Origin: Pyrrhoderma lamaoense
Taxonomy: Eukaryota; Basidiomycota; Agaricomycetes; Hymenochaetales; Hymenochaetaceae
DNA length: 64,000 bases
Assembly (NCBI GenBank): GCA_002794735.1
Contig: NBAZ01000001.1
Coordinates: 682,001 to 746,000, forward strand
Reading direction: 5' to 3'
Shown piece by piece: positions 1 to 13,614 of the stretch (position 1 is the first letter of the stretch; each line of letters begins with the position of its first letter). The position numbers and the translations under genes were made by a program. The notes beneath the pieces were generated by a model. That model did no database searches. It saw only the letters and a list, made by a program, of their open reading frames with translations, and was not told where the DNA came from.

Positions 1-578
1 TGTCTGAGATCAGGGAGGTTTTTATTCCCAAAGGAACTGAGCTATATATTTCAATATTAGCAGCAAATAGATGCAAGAAGATTTGGGGTGATGATGCCGA
101 AGAGTGGAAACCATCTCGCTGGCTTGAACCACTTCCTGCCAGCGTTTCAGAAGCGCGTCTTCCCGGAGTTTATTCCCAAATGTATGTTTAATTTCGCCTG
201 TTATTTGTTTCAAAGCTAACACCTTGTGTTTTTGAGGATGACTTTCCTTGGGGGCGGGAGATCCTGCATGTAAGTCGATTATAATATCAAAAAGTTAATA
301 AGCCAAAGGTTCTAACCTTCTATTTTACTCTTCCATCTAGCGGATTCAAACTTTCGGAGATGGAAACGAGTGAGCTCACGTTTCACCATGACTTACGTGT
401 GGTAACTAAATTTCAAAAATCAGAAATGGTCCTTTCCGTCCTCATCGAGTCCTTTTTTCTCGAGCCGGCTGCGGAAGTGTCTTGGGATATGGGCTTTATT
501 ACTGTTCCTCGAGTCAAGGATTCCGTAGACACAATACCTAAACTTCCATTGAAGATAACAGCAGTTCCAAGAGTATAG
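1..578 (+). CDS. Cytochrome P450, C-terminal part (gene starts before the window)
   Basis: Four exons are readable: 1-181, 237-269, 341-369 and 424-578, with introns of 54-71 nt. The first exon carries the region before the haem loop (RCKKIWGDDAEEWKPSRWL). Exons 2 and 3 together give the haem-ligand loop FLGGGRSCIGF, where the cysteine binds haem iron. The gene ends at TAG 576-578. The reading frame runs through 370-423, but splicing that stretch out restores the usual EMETKMVLSVL block after the haem loop, so I call it an intron. P450s are ER-anchored monooxygenases using a reductase partner; the substrate cannot be told. The N-terminal anchor, I-helix and ExxR motif lie outside the window. 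It differs in its haem loop from the second P450 at 35.9 kb (FTYGPHACIGW), so the two are not recent duplicates. Confidence 0.9.
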
Positions 579-862
579 ACTTTGCAATGGATGTTGACAT
601 AGCAGCGTAGCATTTCTGTTAGAAGCTAGATGTTCTATCTTGTACGCAACAGCCAGATTTTCCTTGGATCATTATATCAAGAGTTATATACACATATTCT
701 CAAAGTGATTGAATATCACACATTATTAGTATGCTTATTGGCTAAACTACGTTTTTAACACGTGACCTCGGACCTCCGATTAGTCGCTTACATTACTTCC
801 TTCGTTATGAATAAGTCATCGTATCAATTTCTTCTGACTCCATTATACTGAGTACTGAGACT

Positions 863-1782
863 ATGTCCTTCAAAATAGTATCATCGCAGCTGAGGCTACC
901 CCAAGCAACTAGGGCCGCAAAGAGAGCGCTAGCTCCCTCATCCTCACGATTCTTAGCATCAAGAAGACATGCATCGACGTTAGTCAATGGATGGCTTCCT
1001 CCCATTACTTCCGCTTCGTCGTCACGTTTAACGACGCCAACTGCGAATTTATCTCATCCCAGGCTTAGTGTGTACTTAATACTTCTCGTTCATATATCCC
1101 ACTACTCATCATTTACACAGCCCGATCAATGTTCATCCAAACAGAGTCTACGCCAAATGATGACTCCCTTAAATTTATCCCTGGTGTAGACGTTATGACT
1201 GAAGGCTCTGCTGAATTTCTTGACACTCGATCGGCCCTTGCTTCTCCATTAGCTCTTCGACTTATGGGCATTGAAGGCGTACGGGCGGTTTTCTATGGCC
1301 CAGATTTTGTTACTGTTTCTAAGGATCAGGACGTCCCTTGGTCCGTCATAAAACCAGAAGTTTATTCATTGCTTATGGAGCATTTTTCTTCCGGGAAGCC
1401 GCTTTTTCGAAGTGAAGAGGACAGGGATGCTGCAGGTCCTCAAGATACTAGGATTCTTGACACGGACTCGGACACTGTTGCAATGATTAAAGAGCTCCTG
1501 CAAACACGGGTGCGGCCTGCGATTATGGAAGATGGTGGTGATATAGAATATTGCGGGTTCACGGACGACGGTATCGTAAAACTCAAGCTGAAAGGAAGTT
1601 GTCGTGGCTGCTCGTCAAGTACAGTTACTCTGAAGACAGGGATTGAACGCATGATGATGCATTATATCCCTGAAGTGAAGAGTGTGGAGCAAGTTGTTGA
1701 TGAGGAGGAAAAAATCGCCCTTGAAGAATTTGAAAAGCTTGAGAAGCGTCTGCATCCTGAAAAGAAAGAGGATAATCCGTGA
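863..1782 (+). CDS. NFU1: NFU1-type mitochondrial Fe-S cluster scaffold/carrier
   Basis: Two exons, 863-1067 and 1121-1782, joined by a 53-nt intron; the splice gives the family block MFIQTESTPNDDSLKFIPG. The first ~65 residues are rich in Arg, Ser and Ala with almost no acidic residues, as expected of a mitochondrial presequence, which supports the start at 863. The N-terminal Nfu_N domain is followed by the NifU C-terminal domain with the cluster-binding Cys-x2-Cys in GSCRGCSSSTVTL. Length (~288 residues) is normal for fungi. NFU1 delivers 4Fe-4S clusters to mitochondrial clients such as lipoyl synthase. It is convergent with the DUF6534 gene downstream and shows no frame breaks. Confidence 0.95.
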
Positions 1783-2181
1783 GCCCCCTCTTTAGCTACA
1801 CCGAAAGGCATTCATTTGCTGATGGCAACCTAGTATGGCTCAATATATGTCTGTCTAGATTTGATTGTCAATCCCTTCACGAGTATCTACTGCACTATTG
1901 TATAATGTCATACCTTCCTAGTACATACATCATTCATCACTTTTTTACATGGTTTCTAGTGCAATCCTAAAGACATCAATTGGTAATGTACGGGTATCTA
2001 AGTCCCTTTGGCAATACTGTATTTACAGCCACTTTTAATACGGAGCAAGTGTAAATTCAATGTCGAAATTACAGTCCTATAGTCATCAAGCCTATAAGAA
2101 GGTATCGTATGAGTTAGATATACATGATCGTTGTACATATTAATTATATAAACAGAAGATTAGAAATTTAGGGTTCAAAGG
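1783..2181. other. Intergenic, tail-to-tail
   Basis: This is the 3' flank shared by NFU1 (+) and the DUF6534 gene (-). It is AT-rich and I see no supported feature in it. Confidence 0.6.
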
Positions 2182-4595
2182 CTACTGTCCGTGATAACCT
2201 TTTGATATCCTGCTAGAAGAATCAATCTTTACACATTCAAAACAGGTCAAGGCAAGCCCAAAACTCACGTGATCACCTTCCTGTGCTTCTATATCAACGC
2301 CAACTGGTATAACGATGTTAACGTCACTGTCATCATCTTTCCGAGAATGAATAGTCCGGTGAAGTTCAGATCCCATCCCGATACCAGATATACTATTGGA
2401 GTCTTGCGTTCGCACACGACTTGGCCATGTCACTCGTAAATCCGTCAATTCGACGTCACGATCACGGAGGCGGCGTCCAAAATGTTCCGGATTTGGTGGA
2501 GTGACTACGGACCGTGAGGATGGGTCAGATACGGATAAAGTATCAGATTCCAAGCCCTTCCCACTTAATGCACGCCGAGTGTTCAGTCTATCAAGAGTAC
2601 GTCAGTTAACAGGGAGGAATCGAATGCTTCTTTGAAGGCACTACGTTGCAAGAATAGAGTTCGCATATACTAGTTGCTCATATCAGTCTAGATCATGTTG
2701 ACACAAATCTTTGAACCCACATTTTCCAATGCAAAAGTCTACTGCAATGAAATAGAAAGATCCAGGAATTGCGGCGAACTAGAATGATACACCTTTGGAA
2801 CAGCAATCAAAATACATGAACTATAGAACCTACCAGAACTACTTCGACAATCGCCATAGCTCTTTGCTGTACATCAACACTATTATCAATTAATTTGAAC
2901 AATGAGGCCTGACGTACGAAGTCAGGATGCACCGATTGATGGCATAAATTATGAGTTGGTTGATTAAAGCATTTGTCCTGGAGATTGAAATCCATCAACT
3001 GTCACCAGATGTGCACGTAGCTTCATTTTCTTACCCCTGAATCCACTCCGACTGGAGTGTAGAAAGTAGCATAGGGAAGTAGCAATGAATACGTCTGGAA
3101 TAACGGCCGTTATGGCGAAGGGAAGCGCTGCGGTAAACTGAAGGACCAAAATATGGATATACATATATGTCTAATGGTATACAGGACTTACTGTAATGCT
3201 TGGAATTTTGCTGAATGCCTTTAAGACAAGCCTGGATTCGAATATCATGGTAGCTATTCATATATGAATAATCGATAAACTCACATTTCGATGACAGTTT
3301 CTTTTATCAATCGCATACCATCAAGGTTTTGCATATAAACATCATCAGCGGAATGCACTCACCAAGCCCAAACCCTAAAATGAATCATCCATTGGGAAAA
3401 AGTACAGCCTCATAAGCTAGAAGGAACTTACCAAGGTGCGCCGCAATCGATAACATCTGAATGTAATAATTTCAGCTAGATGCCGTAAAGCCTTGCTATG
3501 GGCACTCACAATGAGGGTAGTGAGCCACCATCTCTTCCCGGAGACTTTATATTCATATTAACAACGACAGGCCTCAAATGGTCCAAGGCTCAACTTACGT
3601 ATGTGTACTCTCATGCCGAAAAATCTGTAATGTAGAATTGAGGAAATACTCTCTTAAGAATAAGTAGAGCAGGCTTACAGTTGAACTATTGTCCCTACTA
3701 TGAGCTTTGATAAATACTAAATTAGGATCTAAGCCTTTTCAGTATGACATTGATCGGGACGTACATTGCACAATATTGAAACCTGTGGGAAGCAGCAAAA
3801 AAGTTTGATGAATTAATATCAAAAAAGGGCGCATACCTACTTCACTATCACTTACATACAACGACCTGTATGTGTTGACTTTAGCAGCAATAGCATATAC
3901 AAAACAAGTAAATAGTGATACTGACCAGACTCCTACAGCAAGTGCCGAGGGGTTTGCGTAATTTAATATCTGAAACCAAACCAATTAGATCATGCGTCAA
4001 GAAAGGAACTTCTGCATACCAGGTAGTGATATATAGCATGTGTCACTAGGGGCATCATGGGGCATGAGATCAGCTTCCTTCGGCTCTTAACGGTCACTGT
4101 CAACTCACCCAATGCAACCTGTACAGTATCGAGAGTCCTGAACAATTATGAGATTATTGGCAATTATCAAAAACACTGATATCACCATATTGCTGCAACC
4201 TTTTGAAGGATTAATGTGTTGGCTTAGAGACAGGTTTTATGGTACTCACAAGAACTTTCAATGTCCACCTATCATTAGGGTAGTACATATAGTATAGGTA
4301 AGACTATCGTCAGAAGTCAATTGTAATCCTTCGAGTATTGCTACATGCGTAAAGGGAAATATACCTGTAGGGTTGTTATTCCATACAGTCTAAACCCCAG
4401 CATTAAAAATTAGATGTCAAGATATAAGAATTACAAAATTGGGAACATACGCCATAGAAATCATACCCCCGATGAAGGCAATCCCTTGTGCGAGTAAAAC
4501 GTAAGTACAAGGGTCCTTGAATTTCAAGAGCTAAAAGAATTACCAAACGTTTTACCAATGGAGATTTCACTCTCTGTCGACCCTGATTCCGACAT
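2182..4595 (-). CDS. DUF6534-family seven-TM protein, about 22 exons with microexons
   Basis: Reading the minus strand from ATG at 4595, about 22 short exons join into a typical basidiomycete DUF6534 protein. The blocks in order include IAFIGGMISMALYGITTLQ, YYPNDRWTLKVL, TLDTVQVALVTHAIYHYL, NYANPSALAVGVWS, VGTIVQLFFGMRVHILSG, ALPFAITAVIPDVFIATSL, CYFLHSSRSGFRG, TNALINQLIIYAINRCILTS, AAIPGSFYFIAVDFCIGK and LYANSILATLNTRRAL. A hydrophilic Ser/Asp-rich tail ends at 2182. Several exons are tiny: 14 nt (4186-4199), 18 nt (3765-3782), 12 nt (3363-3374) and 16 nt (3285-3300). Each restores both frame and conserved residues. Only the GFRG/TNAL junction needs one extra G in a GGGG run. The family is predicted to be integral membrane and has no established function. 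Exon boundaries are my own reading and have not been checked against RNA. Confidence 0.85.
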
Positions 4596-5455
4596 CGATG
4601 TGTTGATAGAATGAGCGTCAGAAGGGGATTTCTAGCTTGTTAGCGTTGGAGAAAGTCCAAGAGTCGCTGATACAAATTTATTACTTATAGCTGGATATTT
4701 TCTTGTTCAGTGACAGTCATGGGAAAGAGACACGAATGAAGGATCAAGGAGTGGGGGGTGCAGGGACATCTCAACGTGGACAACAAGGAGCCCTAGCAAT
4801 AAAATCTCGAGCGCAGTGCACCGGATCAATTAAGAATGGTTCTTCTATACAAGAACCGATTTCGTATCTAGTTCCCTTGCGCAGCCGAGAAGGAGGTTTA
4901 CCTCTTTCAGGGTTGCAATGATAATTTGTGCTGGCGAGTGTCGTGAGAACTTCAGAGATACTTGTCCACCAGAACCAATGGCAAATGCTAAGTTATCTAC
5001 TTTATTTTAATTGCAAAAAAGTTACTTGCAGATAGAATTTATATAATCTAAGCAAGTCTTGGGTAAACTCAAATGCCGGAACGATGTCGGTATATACGCA
5101 CGCATAAAGAACTTAACCCCTATTCCGTAACGTCCGTTGACAACGGTGCTTCTTCTTCCCCGATGACTATTGAACAAGAGAACTTAAGAGTTCGTGATTG
5201 GAAAAGACGAATCCATGAGGCTTCAAAGCCTATAAAGGGTTTTCTTAGTATAATGTGGTACTAATCATTGACATTTGTAAATTATAGATTAGCCTATAAA
5301 TGGCACTACGAGATCTAGATTGCTATTGATCGATCCAATCTATAGTTTTGCATCCGTTGACAATCCATCTTTGCTATAAACATGTATTGCAAACAAACGT
5401 GCCTAAGCATCACAACACGCGGTCCCTAGAGCTCGCTGATCTTCCATAATTACTT
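4596..5455. other. Intergenic region, 860 bp
   Basis: It lies between the 5' end of the DUF6534 gene and the 3' end of the CofD-like gene. Two short plus-strand ORFs (4703-4921 and 5073-5264) show no domain and no splice partners, so I do not call them genes. The DUF6534 promoter should be at its left side. Confidence 0.5.
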
Positions 5456-7483
5456 TTATGGCGCCAGTACACAGTCAGCATCGAATATGGGTCCTCTGCC
5501 GTTGGAAGTGGCTCGGGACTGGGCGTAACTTTGATACAACGTACACCAAGTTTCTATCAAATATTGCAAAGTTGGTGAGAAATAATCTAATAGTAAGAAA
5601 ATCGAACAAACCATAATCTCGTCTTGGTCCAATGGCACTAGTCCATTTTCTAGATAGACGAGATGCGTGATATACGTAGAAACTGGATAGGAAGTGTGAG
5701 CATCTGAGTGCTATAGTGGGTGTTTAACGTGTTAACTATTGCTCTATGTTTATCTTTCAGTTCAAATTTGCCGAAATAATGCAAAAAAAGAGAGACACAG
5801 ACCGTATGTAATCAGAGGCTGTGTATCCGTTGGTCTCGCGATCGTTCCGTGAGTTTACTGATACGAGTTATTCAAGTGCACCATTAAATTCTAGTAGATG
5901 CACATACAAAGTAGTATCTTCGCCTTCAGGCTTCTGGACCGTGCAATAGACGAGGCGACACCTTTGAGGGCCAAACATGGAATAATGCTGTCCAGAGACA
6001 TCAAATACTGATTTATAATAGCATACTACATACTGAGACCGTACCTTGTCCAAAGAGATCCGCAAGAATAAACCAAAACATCTTTGGCTGAGCACTGAGC
6101 AAGAAACTCTGGGTTAGGAGTAGGGTGTATCTCATTGCCATACGCATTGATATAAAATAACCCTTTACATAACAAGAAATCAGGATCTTGTACTGTTTGT
6201 TGATAACGACATACGATTTATCCTTGCCTCAAGAGGAGTTTCTCTCCCCTCAGCTGCCTTCGAAAAGGATAAATTAGAAGCATCGTTTCGAGAGAAGCTA
6301 CTTCTATAGGACTTCCATATGGTCGTCATCACTTAGAAGTGAAAACGAAAAAGATGATTCAGACTGCATCGGATGCGATATATTACACTGTCCAACCAGT
6401 GTTCTTCCATTTTCCTATATATATCAGTATGATGATCTTCTTGAGAATACACACATACTAATTCCGCAGCAATCGTGACGGTATGGTTGGTAACTAGTAC
6501 AGGAACAATATTTGCCTAGACATAATCGGTGCAAACTCTCAAAAAATTGGTGGGTTGCTCACCTGGCTGTTGGTAATTGATGAGAATAGAAAAATCGCAG
6601 AGGGAAGTGATCGAAAAAATATCTGAGCTGCTCCAAGGAAGTAATTGCCAATACTAACACGCAGAGTGAATCCCGAAGATATGATTAATAGTATTATCTC
6701 TTATCCTACCTGCCATTTCTAAATGAGAAGTTTTTATGCGCACGACGTAATATTTCGTTTTCAAAGTAAACAAGAAACCCTAGGAAGTTTATTTTAGAAT
6801 ACTCGACCTGATTCTTAACAATATGCGAAGAAAAACCTCTGATAACTTCCTTCCTGTCTGATGGGATCCCGAGCCAAAGCGTGCTCTTCCCTTCAGCAAT
6901 ATCTCGCCATTCATCACGGGCTTCCCTTTCTGATGCTTCTGGACTTAGTCTATATGCGAGAAGATCTTAATTCGAGACAGAGGGAGTCTTCGGGAGCCGT
7001 AGGTATGAGACGAATGAGACGAGATCTTATGTCACCTAACACATACAGAGTTCATATGAAACTAAGATATCTCAAAAAATGAGTAAAAGTACCAAATGAA
7101 GGTCCACCAAGGACTCTTATGATCTCACTCGATGATCCTCCATCATCAGAAACAGGGAGGACATAACATGCATCACCAAACGCGGAGCATATAGAGTTAC
7201 AACCAGTTCCCCCAGAAATCACTATAAATGTTGGGTTTTCGGACGTTTTATGGTTCTTAACGTCGTCAATAAGTCTTGATGTGAGCTGGAATAGGTTGAA
7301 AGGATGGATTGGCGGATCTTTTCTCAATAGTTGGTGTTGTTTCTTGCCAAGTTGAAGTAACAGGGAGGTCGAAGATGGATGAACCAGGACTGTCCTCTAG
7401 TGACTTGTTTCCAGTAGAATCAGGCAGAGTTTAGGGGCCTTCAAGAAGTTCGAGTCATTGTGTCTATAAAGCGCAGGATCCAT
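5456..7483 (-). CDS. CofD/YvcK-like (UPF0052) protein, interrupted by 1-nt frameshifts
   Basis: The signature of the CofD-like phosphotransferase fold is clear. It has the glycine loop FIVISGGTGCNSICSAFG, then VLPVSDDGGSSSEIIRVLGG, then across an intron GDIRSRLIRLIP. Further exons give DLLAYRLSPEASEREARDEW, FLVYFENEILRRAHKNFSF, SLPSAIFLFSSITNSQ, PVLVTNHTVTIAAEL, LFYINAYGNEIHPTPNPEFL and VLVYSCGSLWT. Bacterial YvcK links to carbon metabolism and cell shape; the role of fungal homologues is unknown to me. The frame changes near 7430 (AAA), 7320 (AAAA), 6967 (AA/TT) and probably 5515 (CCC) cannot be closed by plausible introns. The last two fall between conserved blocks. It is therefore either a decaying gene or one hit by sequencing indels. 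The start at 7483 (MDPALYRHND) is inferred and weak. It is divergent from the ABC gene. Confidence 0.8.
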
Positions 7484-7689
7484 GTATGGTTTATTGAGAT
7501 ACTACTTAACAATTTACTATGATCTAGTAGCCTCAAATAGGATTTTTGTTGCTAAATATAGCTTATTAAGCCACGTATGGCTTTACATAATCCTCTACAG
7601 TAATGAACCGGCTCATCCCTAAAATAACATTCTTCCCAACAATTATACTATTTTTGTACAAATACTAATCTGACCAGGATATCTGTACC

Positions 7690-10391
7690 ATGCGAAAGTC
7701 AAGACATCGAATGTGGACATCATCAAAAGTCAAGTTTGATCCAGATGACGCACAGCGCGTCAAACATAGTAAAATCGGTGTATGGGATCTATATGAAGAA
7801 ATAACTCCGGAGCTGAAGAATATACCTGGAGTTCCAAGCTTGAACATCTAAATGAACTAAGACAAGGTCTTCCATATGTTTGGCGGATGTTAAAGGACCT
7901 TGGCAGCCTTGAAAATTGCTGGTTTGTGCTGTCTACTTACGTTCTTTGTACAGTCATCCTGTCCTTACTACCCGCCGCTGCGTTATGGTACTCTGGACAA
8001 ATGATTAGAATTGTGAGTACTGCCTTCCCTTTAACATGGGAAACTCTGAAGCCTGTCAGGTGGATGTAGCTGTTGAGACGAGAACAGTAGATAAGGAACG
8101 ATTGACTCGGGTTGCCACGGGACGAATTGTCATCGCGCTAATTAAAAGAGTTTTCAACCACATAAAGGGTAGAATGATGACAACTCTTAATCAGCGTATC
8201 AAAGCACACTATGCTGGTCATATTTTTGAAGCGTATGCTCGATTAGATGTACCCACCTTCGAAGATCCTATTGTAAGACAGCAATTGGAATCCGCTGCAG
8301 GAGGACATAACACCGTGGCTTGGGAATCAGTACAAGTTTTGACGAATACAGTCTCTACTTTGTTACTCCTGATATCGCAGGTAACGGTACTAGCTCAAAT
8401 AGTTCATGATCAACGGGATGGCCCTCTACTCGCCATCCTGAGTTTTATTTCTCCTGTCATTGAATGGCTTCGTCTTCAAAGATATGGTTTCTCAGGAAGT
8501 AAGTAGTCTCGACTAGATCAATAGAATCCTAAGTAACTGCTATAGTTTGGGCTGCCACTTGTCGTGATAATGATTATATAAGACAGCAGGGGCTAAAACG
8601 AATGGTGACAGATCCTTCTCATCGTAAGGAAATAGTTGCAGGCAATCTATTCGGTCGACTTTCGCAAGGTATGAATCAGATTATATGGCTATAGTATCAG
8701 CTAAGATATCTTCCAAGATTTCCATTATCATCAGAAATCTGTTCAGGATAATGGCGGCGATTTCTATGAACTAAGGCGAAGAGATGCGATGAAGGATAAA
8801 TTGACGTCTTTATATCTACTTGGGGACCCATTCAAAGAAATACCTCAGGTAAGCAATCAACTATTCTCAAAACATGTGTCCTTGTCGCTAAAAACTATTT
8901 CATGTAGATTATTTTTATTCTGCGTGCAGTGCAGTATCCTATATCCATACCTGTGACTGTTGCGACTTTAAATCTAGTTCAGTCAACAGCATCTTCCTTC
9001 ACTCACTCCGTATTATCATTTTTCGACCAATTCGGATCCATCGCGGAAAACTTCGATTCTATTCGTAAACTTTATGAGATCAGGAATATAAAACTGCAAG
9101 TTGCAGATGGTTCCGAACCGTACCCAGAAAATGCACAGGATCTAAGGAATGGCATCTCGCTGGAATTTAGGTTAGTTAGTTTTTGATTTACAACACCAAG
9201 AATAATTGATGTCCCTTATGTAGACATGTCTCGTTCAAGTACCAGGGTAGTGAACAGTATGCCCTGAACGATGTCTCATTCAAGATTGATCATGGACAGC
9301 TTTGTGTTCGATGTTGACTAGTTTTCATATGTATCTTTTACTGAAATCCTTATACAGGTTATAGTCGGGACAAACGGCAGTGGGAAAAGCACAATATTAA
9401 AACTCATCACCCGTATCTACGATCCAACGGAAGGAGAAATATTTATTGATGGGAGAAATATAAAGTCTTTAAGATTGAAAGACTTGAGGGACGCCATATC
9501 TGTACTCTTCCAGGACTTTACCCATTTTCCACTATCAGTATGGCATTCTTGTTATCATGTAATCCTCCGCATTGACATCTCCAAAAGATTAGAGATAATA
9601 TTGGGCTTGGTGACCCAAATGAGCCTTATGACGAACATCGATCGAGGAGGCTGCTCGGGCAGGTGGAGCCTTTGAATTTGTTGAACGACTCCCTGATGGA
9701 TTCGATACGTATCTAGAAAGACCCGTTTCGGATTACTATTCTCACTTCCAGAGGGAACTACGTCTCTATTTGGAAGGAAGGTTGATCATAAAAGAGTTCG
9801 TAGGATGGGAGGTATGGGATCTTCTAGTTCCAGTCAACTAAGTGGAGGACAGATGCAAAGACTTGCTTTGTATGCAATAACTCTTTTGACTAATGGGCTA
9901 TGAGGCTAAGAGACTATTGACGAAGGTCGCGGACGTTCATGCGTTCATTACAAGGGTTCAGCGTTGGCATGCTTCTCTTTGATGAACCAAGGTTAGTCAT
10001 CAATGATATATAACACAATTCTTGGTTTACTCAATTGCACTGAAGTGCGTCATTAGATCCACAAGCAGAGCATGGTAAGGACAGTCTTCTTATCTGATAT
10101 GATAATTCTGAGCCAAAGTCTTTGGTTAAAGATCTTTTTGAGCGACTTCGGGCCTTGCGAGGGGACAAAACGATGATATTCTCTTCCCATCGGTTTGGGA
10201 ACCTTACACGTCATGCAGATATAATCCTGTGCGTCTCGTGTCAGTGTGAAGTGAAGCTTAATAACCCGTTTTCGTAGATATATGAATGATTCTGAAGTTA
10301 TTGAATCAGGAACTCATGAGGAATTATTAAAAAGGGAGGAGGTTACTCGAAGATATATAACCTTCAAGCCCAAGCTTTCTTACCTTCCTAG
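7690..10391 (+). CDS. ABC transporter (TM domain + ATPase), interrupted by 1-nt frameshifts
   Basis: The N-terminal block (IGVWDLYEEITPELKNIPG, then GLPYVWRMLKDLG) leads into a membrane domain. The ATPase domain has Walker A VIVGTNGSGKST (exon starting about 9360), a Q-loop region AISVLFQDFTHFPLS, the signature LSGGQMQRLA, Walker B VGMLLFDEP and the H-loop MIFSSHRFGNLT. The protein ends NLQAQAFLPS at TAG 10389-10391. It looks like one TM plus one NBD (~680 residues), a half-transporter that would need to dimerise; the substrate is unknown. The frame shifts by one base near 7839, 9640, 9744 and 10333, each next to a CC, GG, CC or A run, while conserved blocks on both sides stay intact. Motifs for catalysis are all present. 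Indel error and early pseudogene are both possible. Confidence 0.8.
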
Positions 10392-10772
10392 GACTTTAGT
10401 TAGCCCCATTTTACACATTGTAGGACAACAATGTGACAGGATAAGTCACAGTATATCAACAACATGTAATAAAATCATAAGACTCTGAAATTAAAATGTT
10501 GATAGCTAGTTGTAATTAAAAATATGTGACTCGTGAACAGTAATATATGTAATAAAGCAATACATAACTTGTAATATTACATGTGCTAGTACTAGTAGTA
10601 CAATCAAATAGAAAGTGATCGACGCAGTCAGTCAGTCTAGGGACACGATGCACAGCTCTAAGAGACCGACCTCAAACTCCGCCTCCTTCGTGTCCTCTAT
10701 ATAGCCTTCGTTGTTGCCCAGGCTCGAAACAGATAACAGTATTGCATCCATTAGAGTCACGGTCCTATAATA
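10392..10772. other. Intergenic, upstream of SEC4
   Basis: It is AT-rich and should hold the ABC gene terminator and the SEC4 promoter. No coding sequence or recognisable motif is seen. Confidence 0.5.
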
Positions 10773-11700
<928 letters not shown>

Positions 11701-11724
11701 AAGCCCACATACCCGTCTCTTTTA

Positions 11725-13614
11725 CACTCTCATGTATATTATCTTGACTGTTGCCACCATCAGTATCACACGCATTATGTTCAGGAGATTCCTGCTCGAC
11801 TTTACTAATATAATACTCAATCCTCGTCATGCTAGTCATGATAAATCACAACTAAGATATGATCATATGATCTAATCGGCTTGAACAGTTATTCTACTTG
11901 TAGATAGACACACCTGCACAAAACAATTAGTATTATGCAGTAAGATAGTGCTAGCTGAAAGCAAAGACGATATGCCGGCGAATGACGTTGTAACGAGTGG
12001 AAATTCAAAGCTACAGGTCTAGACCAAGTTGGAATTCGTGAAACAGAGCAGGTGACTATCTCATTTGTCTTGGATAAGTAGGCTTGATCTAGTGTGCAAA
12101 TTGGCCATCCTACTTCATAACTGAGTTTGAAACAAGTGACATGTAAGTAGATAGTGCTCTCAGAAGCACCATTAATTAGATGGACAGTTGAAAAGACCTT
12201 GGAAGAGTCTATCTGCCTTCAGCATCATATTGGGACACTTGGATAGCCAGACAGCCGACTGTGCTCTTTCCATATATATTATTTTATCATTCTAAATAGA
12301 GGCATATGCGTAAGTGAACAATGTGCACTAGTGCATACAATGAAGTCAAAGAGGATGTCGTTTAAAGTGGACTAGTTGATACTTATAAGGTTTAGGGTAA
12401 AGCAAAGGTAGCGTAATAGCATAATTGGTGCTGTAGGTGCTGTAGTCGGATTTGATAAACCATTTACTATGAGAAATGCCAATTATTGCACCTGCAAATC
12501 TTGGTAAGTATATAAAACATCAAAAGATGCTATTAGACCGTCTGCCTCGATAAGCTTTGTTATGTCCGGAAACACCAATTCTAGTGCACCAAATAGACCA
12601 CCGGATGATGTCCCATGGAGAAAGACAGTGTCACCACAAGATGTCTTGGATTGGAAGTATAATTTGGAGCAGAGGAGAAAAATGCAACAACAACAAGGTA
12701 TAAATGGACCGAGGGTGCCATCAGAACAAGATTCGTCAAGTGCCAGTGGACGTAGCGGCGCGAATCAAATCTTCAAACAAAATAGTATATATGCCATGGC
12801 TCCATCGTCGGAGACAACAAATACTAGTGCATCAGCAAGCGGTAGTACAGCAGCTCAGGGAAGTCCAACATCCGTACCAACACGAGCACCGGTAACTTCG
12901 AGACCAGCACCAGTAACTTCGAGACCAGCAATTTCGAGACCAGCGCCAGCAATTTCGAGACCAGCACCAGCAACGAATTCGTCGCATACATCTGTAGGTG
13001 CGAGGAGCGTAGTAAACTCTGCATCAGCACCGGGAGCATCAGCAACCCGTTCGGAGAGTGCCGCCCCAGTCCCAAAGCCTGAACTTAAATGTCGTTATTG
13101 CCAAAACTCATTTACGAGTCAGAGCAACCTGAACAAACATTTGTACAAGCGCTTTGTTTACGTGTGCCAGCACTGCACTGGGGCCACGTAGGATTTTGTT
13201 CTGAGGGAGCATTACGAGAACATCATTCGCAACGTCATGCGAGAATACCATATAACAAGCCAGGTAAAGATCGGTTCAAGTGCCCGGGGTGCTCTCATAC
13301 GGAAGACTCTTATGGAAAGCTGGACACGCATGCGAGGAACGTCCATAAATTAAGTCTACAATCTACTTTCAAGTAACCTATGTTCCATCCATTCGTTGTA
13401 AAAAAAGTAGATAGATGACCATGCCTGTGATCGCGTCTCAGTACCTACATAATCTAATGAATAACATAGACAGCTATAGTTTCATATGAACTCTTAAGAA
13501 AGGTATATATTTTCGAAATCGCTAGAAATTTCAAAAGAAAAATTAACCACCTACCTAAAACCAATAATTATAATACGTTGTATATGGAAAAGCCGACTAT
13601 CCGTCAAGATAATA
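11725..13614. repeat. Direct segmental duplication, copy A
   Basis: From about 11725 to 13614 the sequence matches 14513-16240 in the same orientation. The first 500 bp are almost identical (for example both copies hold tagacacacctgcacaaaa). Similarity falls in the coding part and is interrupted by small indels. The two copies share an end at the sequence ccgtcaagataata. Copy A begins 24 bp past the SEC4 stop codon and carries the zinc-finger gene with an intact start. Confidence 0.9.
12562..13376 (+). CDS. C2H2-type zinc-finger protein, copy A (one frameshift)
   Basis: A long frame from 12562 encodes a Ser/Thr/Pro-rich N-terminus with a short repeat (TSRPAPVTSRPAISRPAPA). Then come a cysteine-rich segment CRYCQNSFTSQSNLNKH and FVYVCQHC. 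That frame stops at 13189-13191. The next frame continues FCSEGALREHHSQRH and a regular C2H2 finger FKCPGCSHTEDSYGKLDTHA plus a final His, ending at 13376. Comparison with copy B shows that copy A is one base short in a C run at 13184-13185, which explains the break. There are no introns. The family is not one I recognise; nuclear DNA or RNA binding is an inference from the fingers. Either the indel is an error and this is the working copy, or the gene is truncated to ~209 residues. Confidence 0.65.

Noticed and set aside
182..423. Reading 360-578 as a separate small gene
   Set aside because: It is the last part of the P450: splicing 370-423 restores the conserved block after the haem loop.
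5456..10391. Calling the CofD-like and ABC genes definite pseudogenes
   Set aside because: The same homopolymer-type breaks occur in genes expected to be essential, so sequencing error is the simpler reading.
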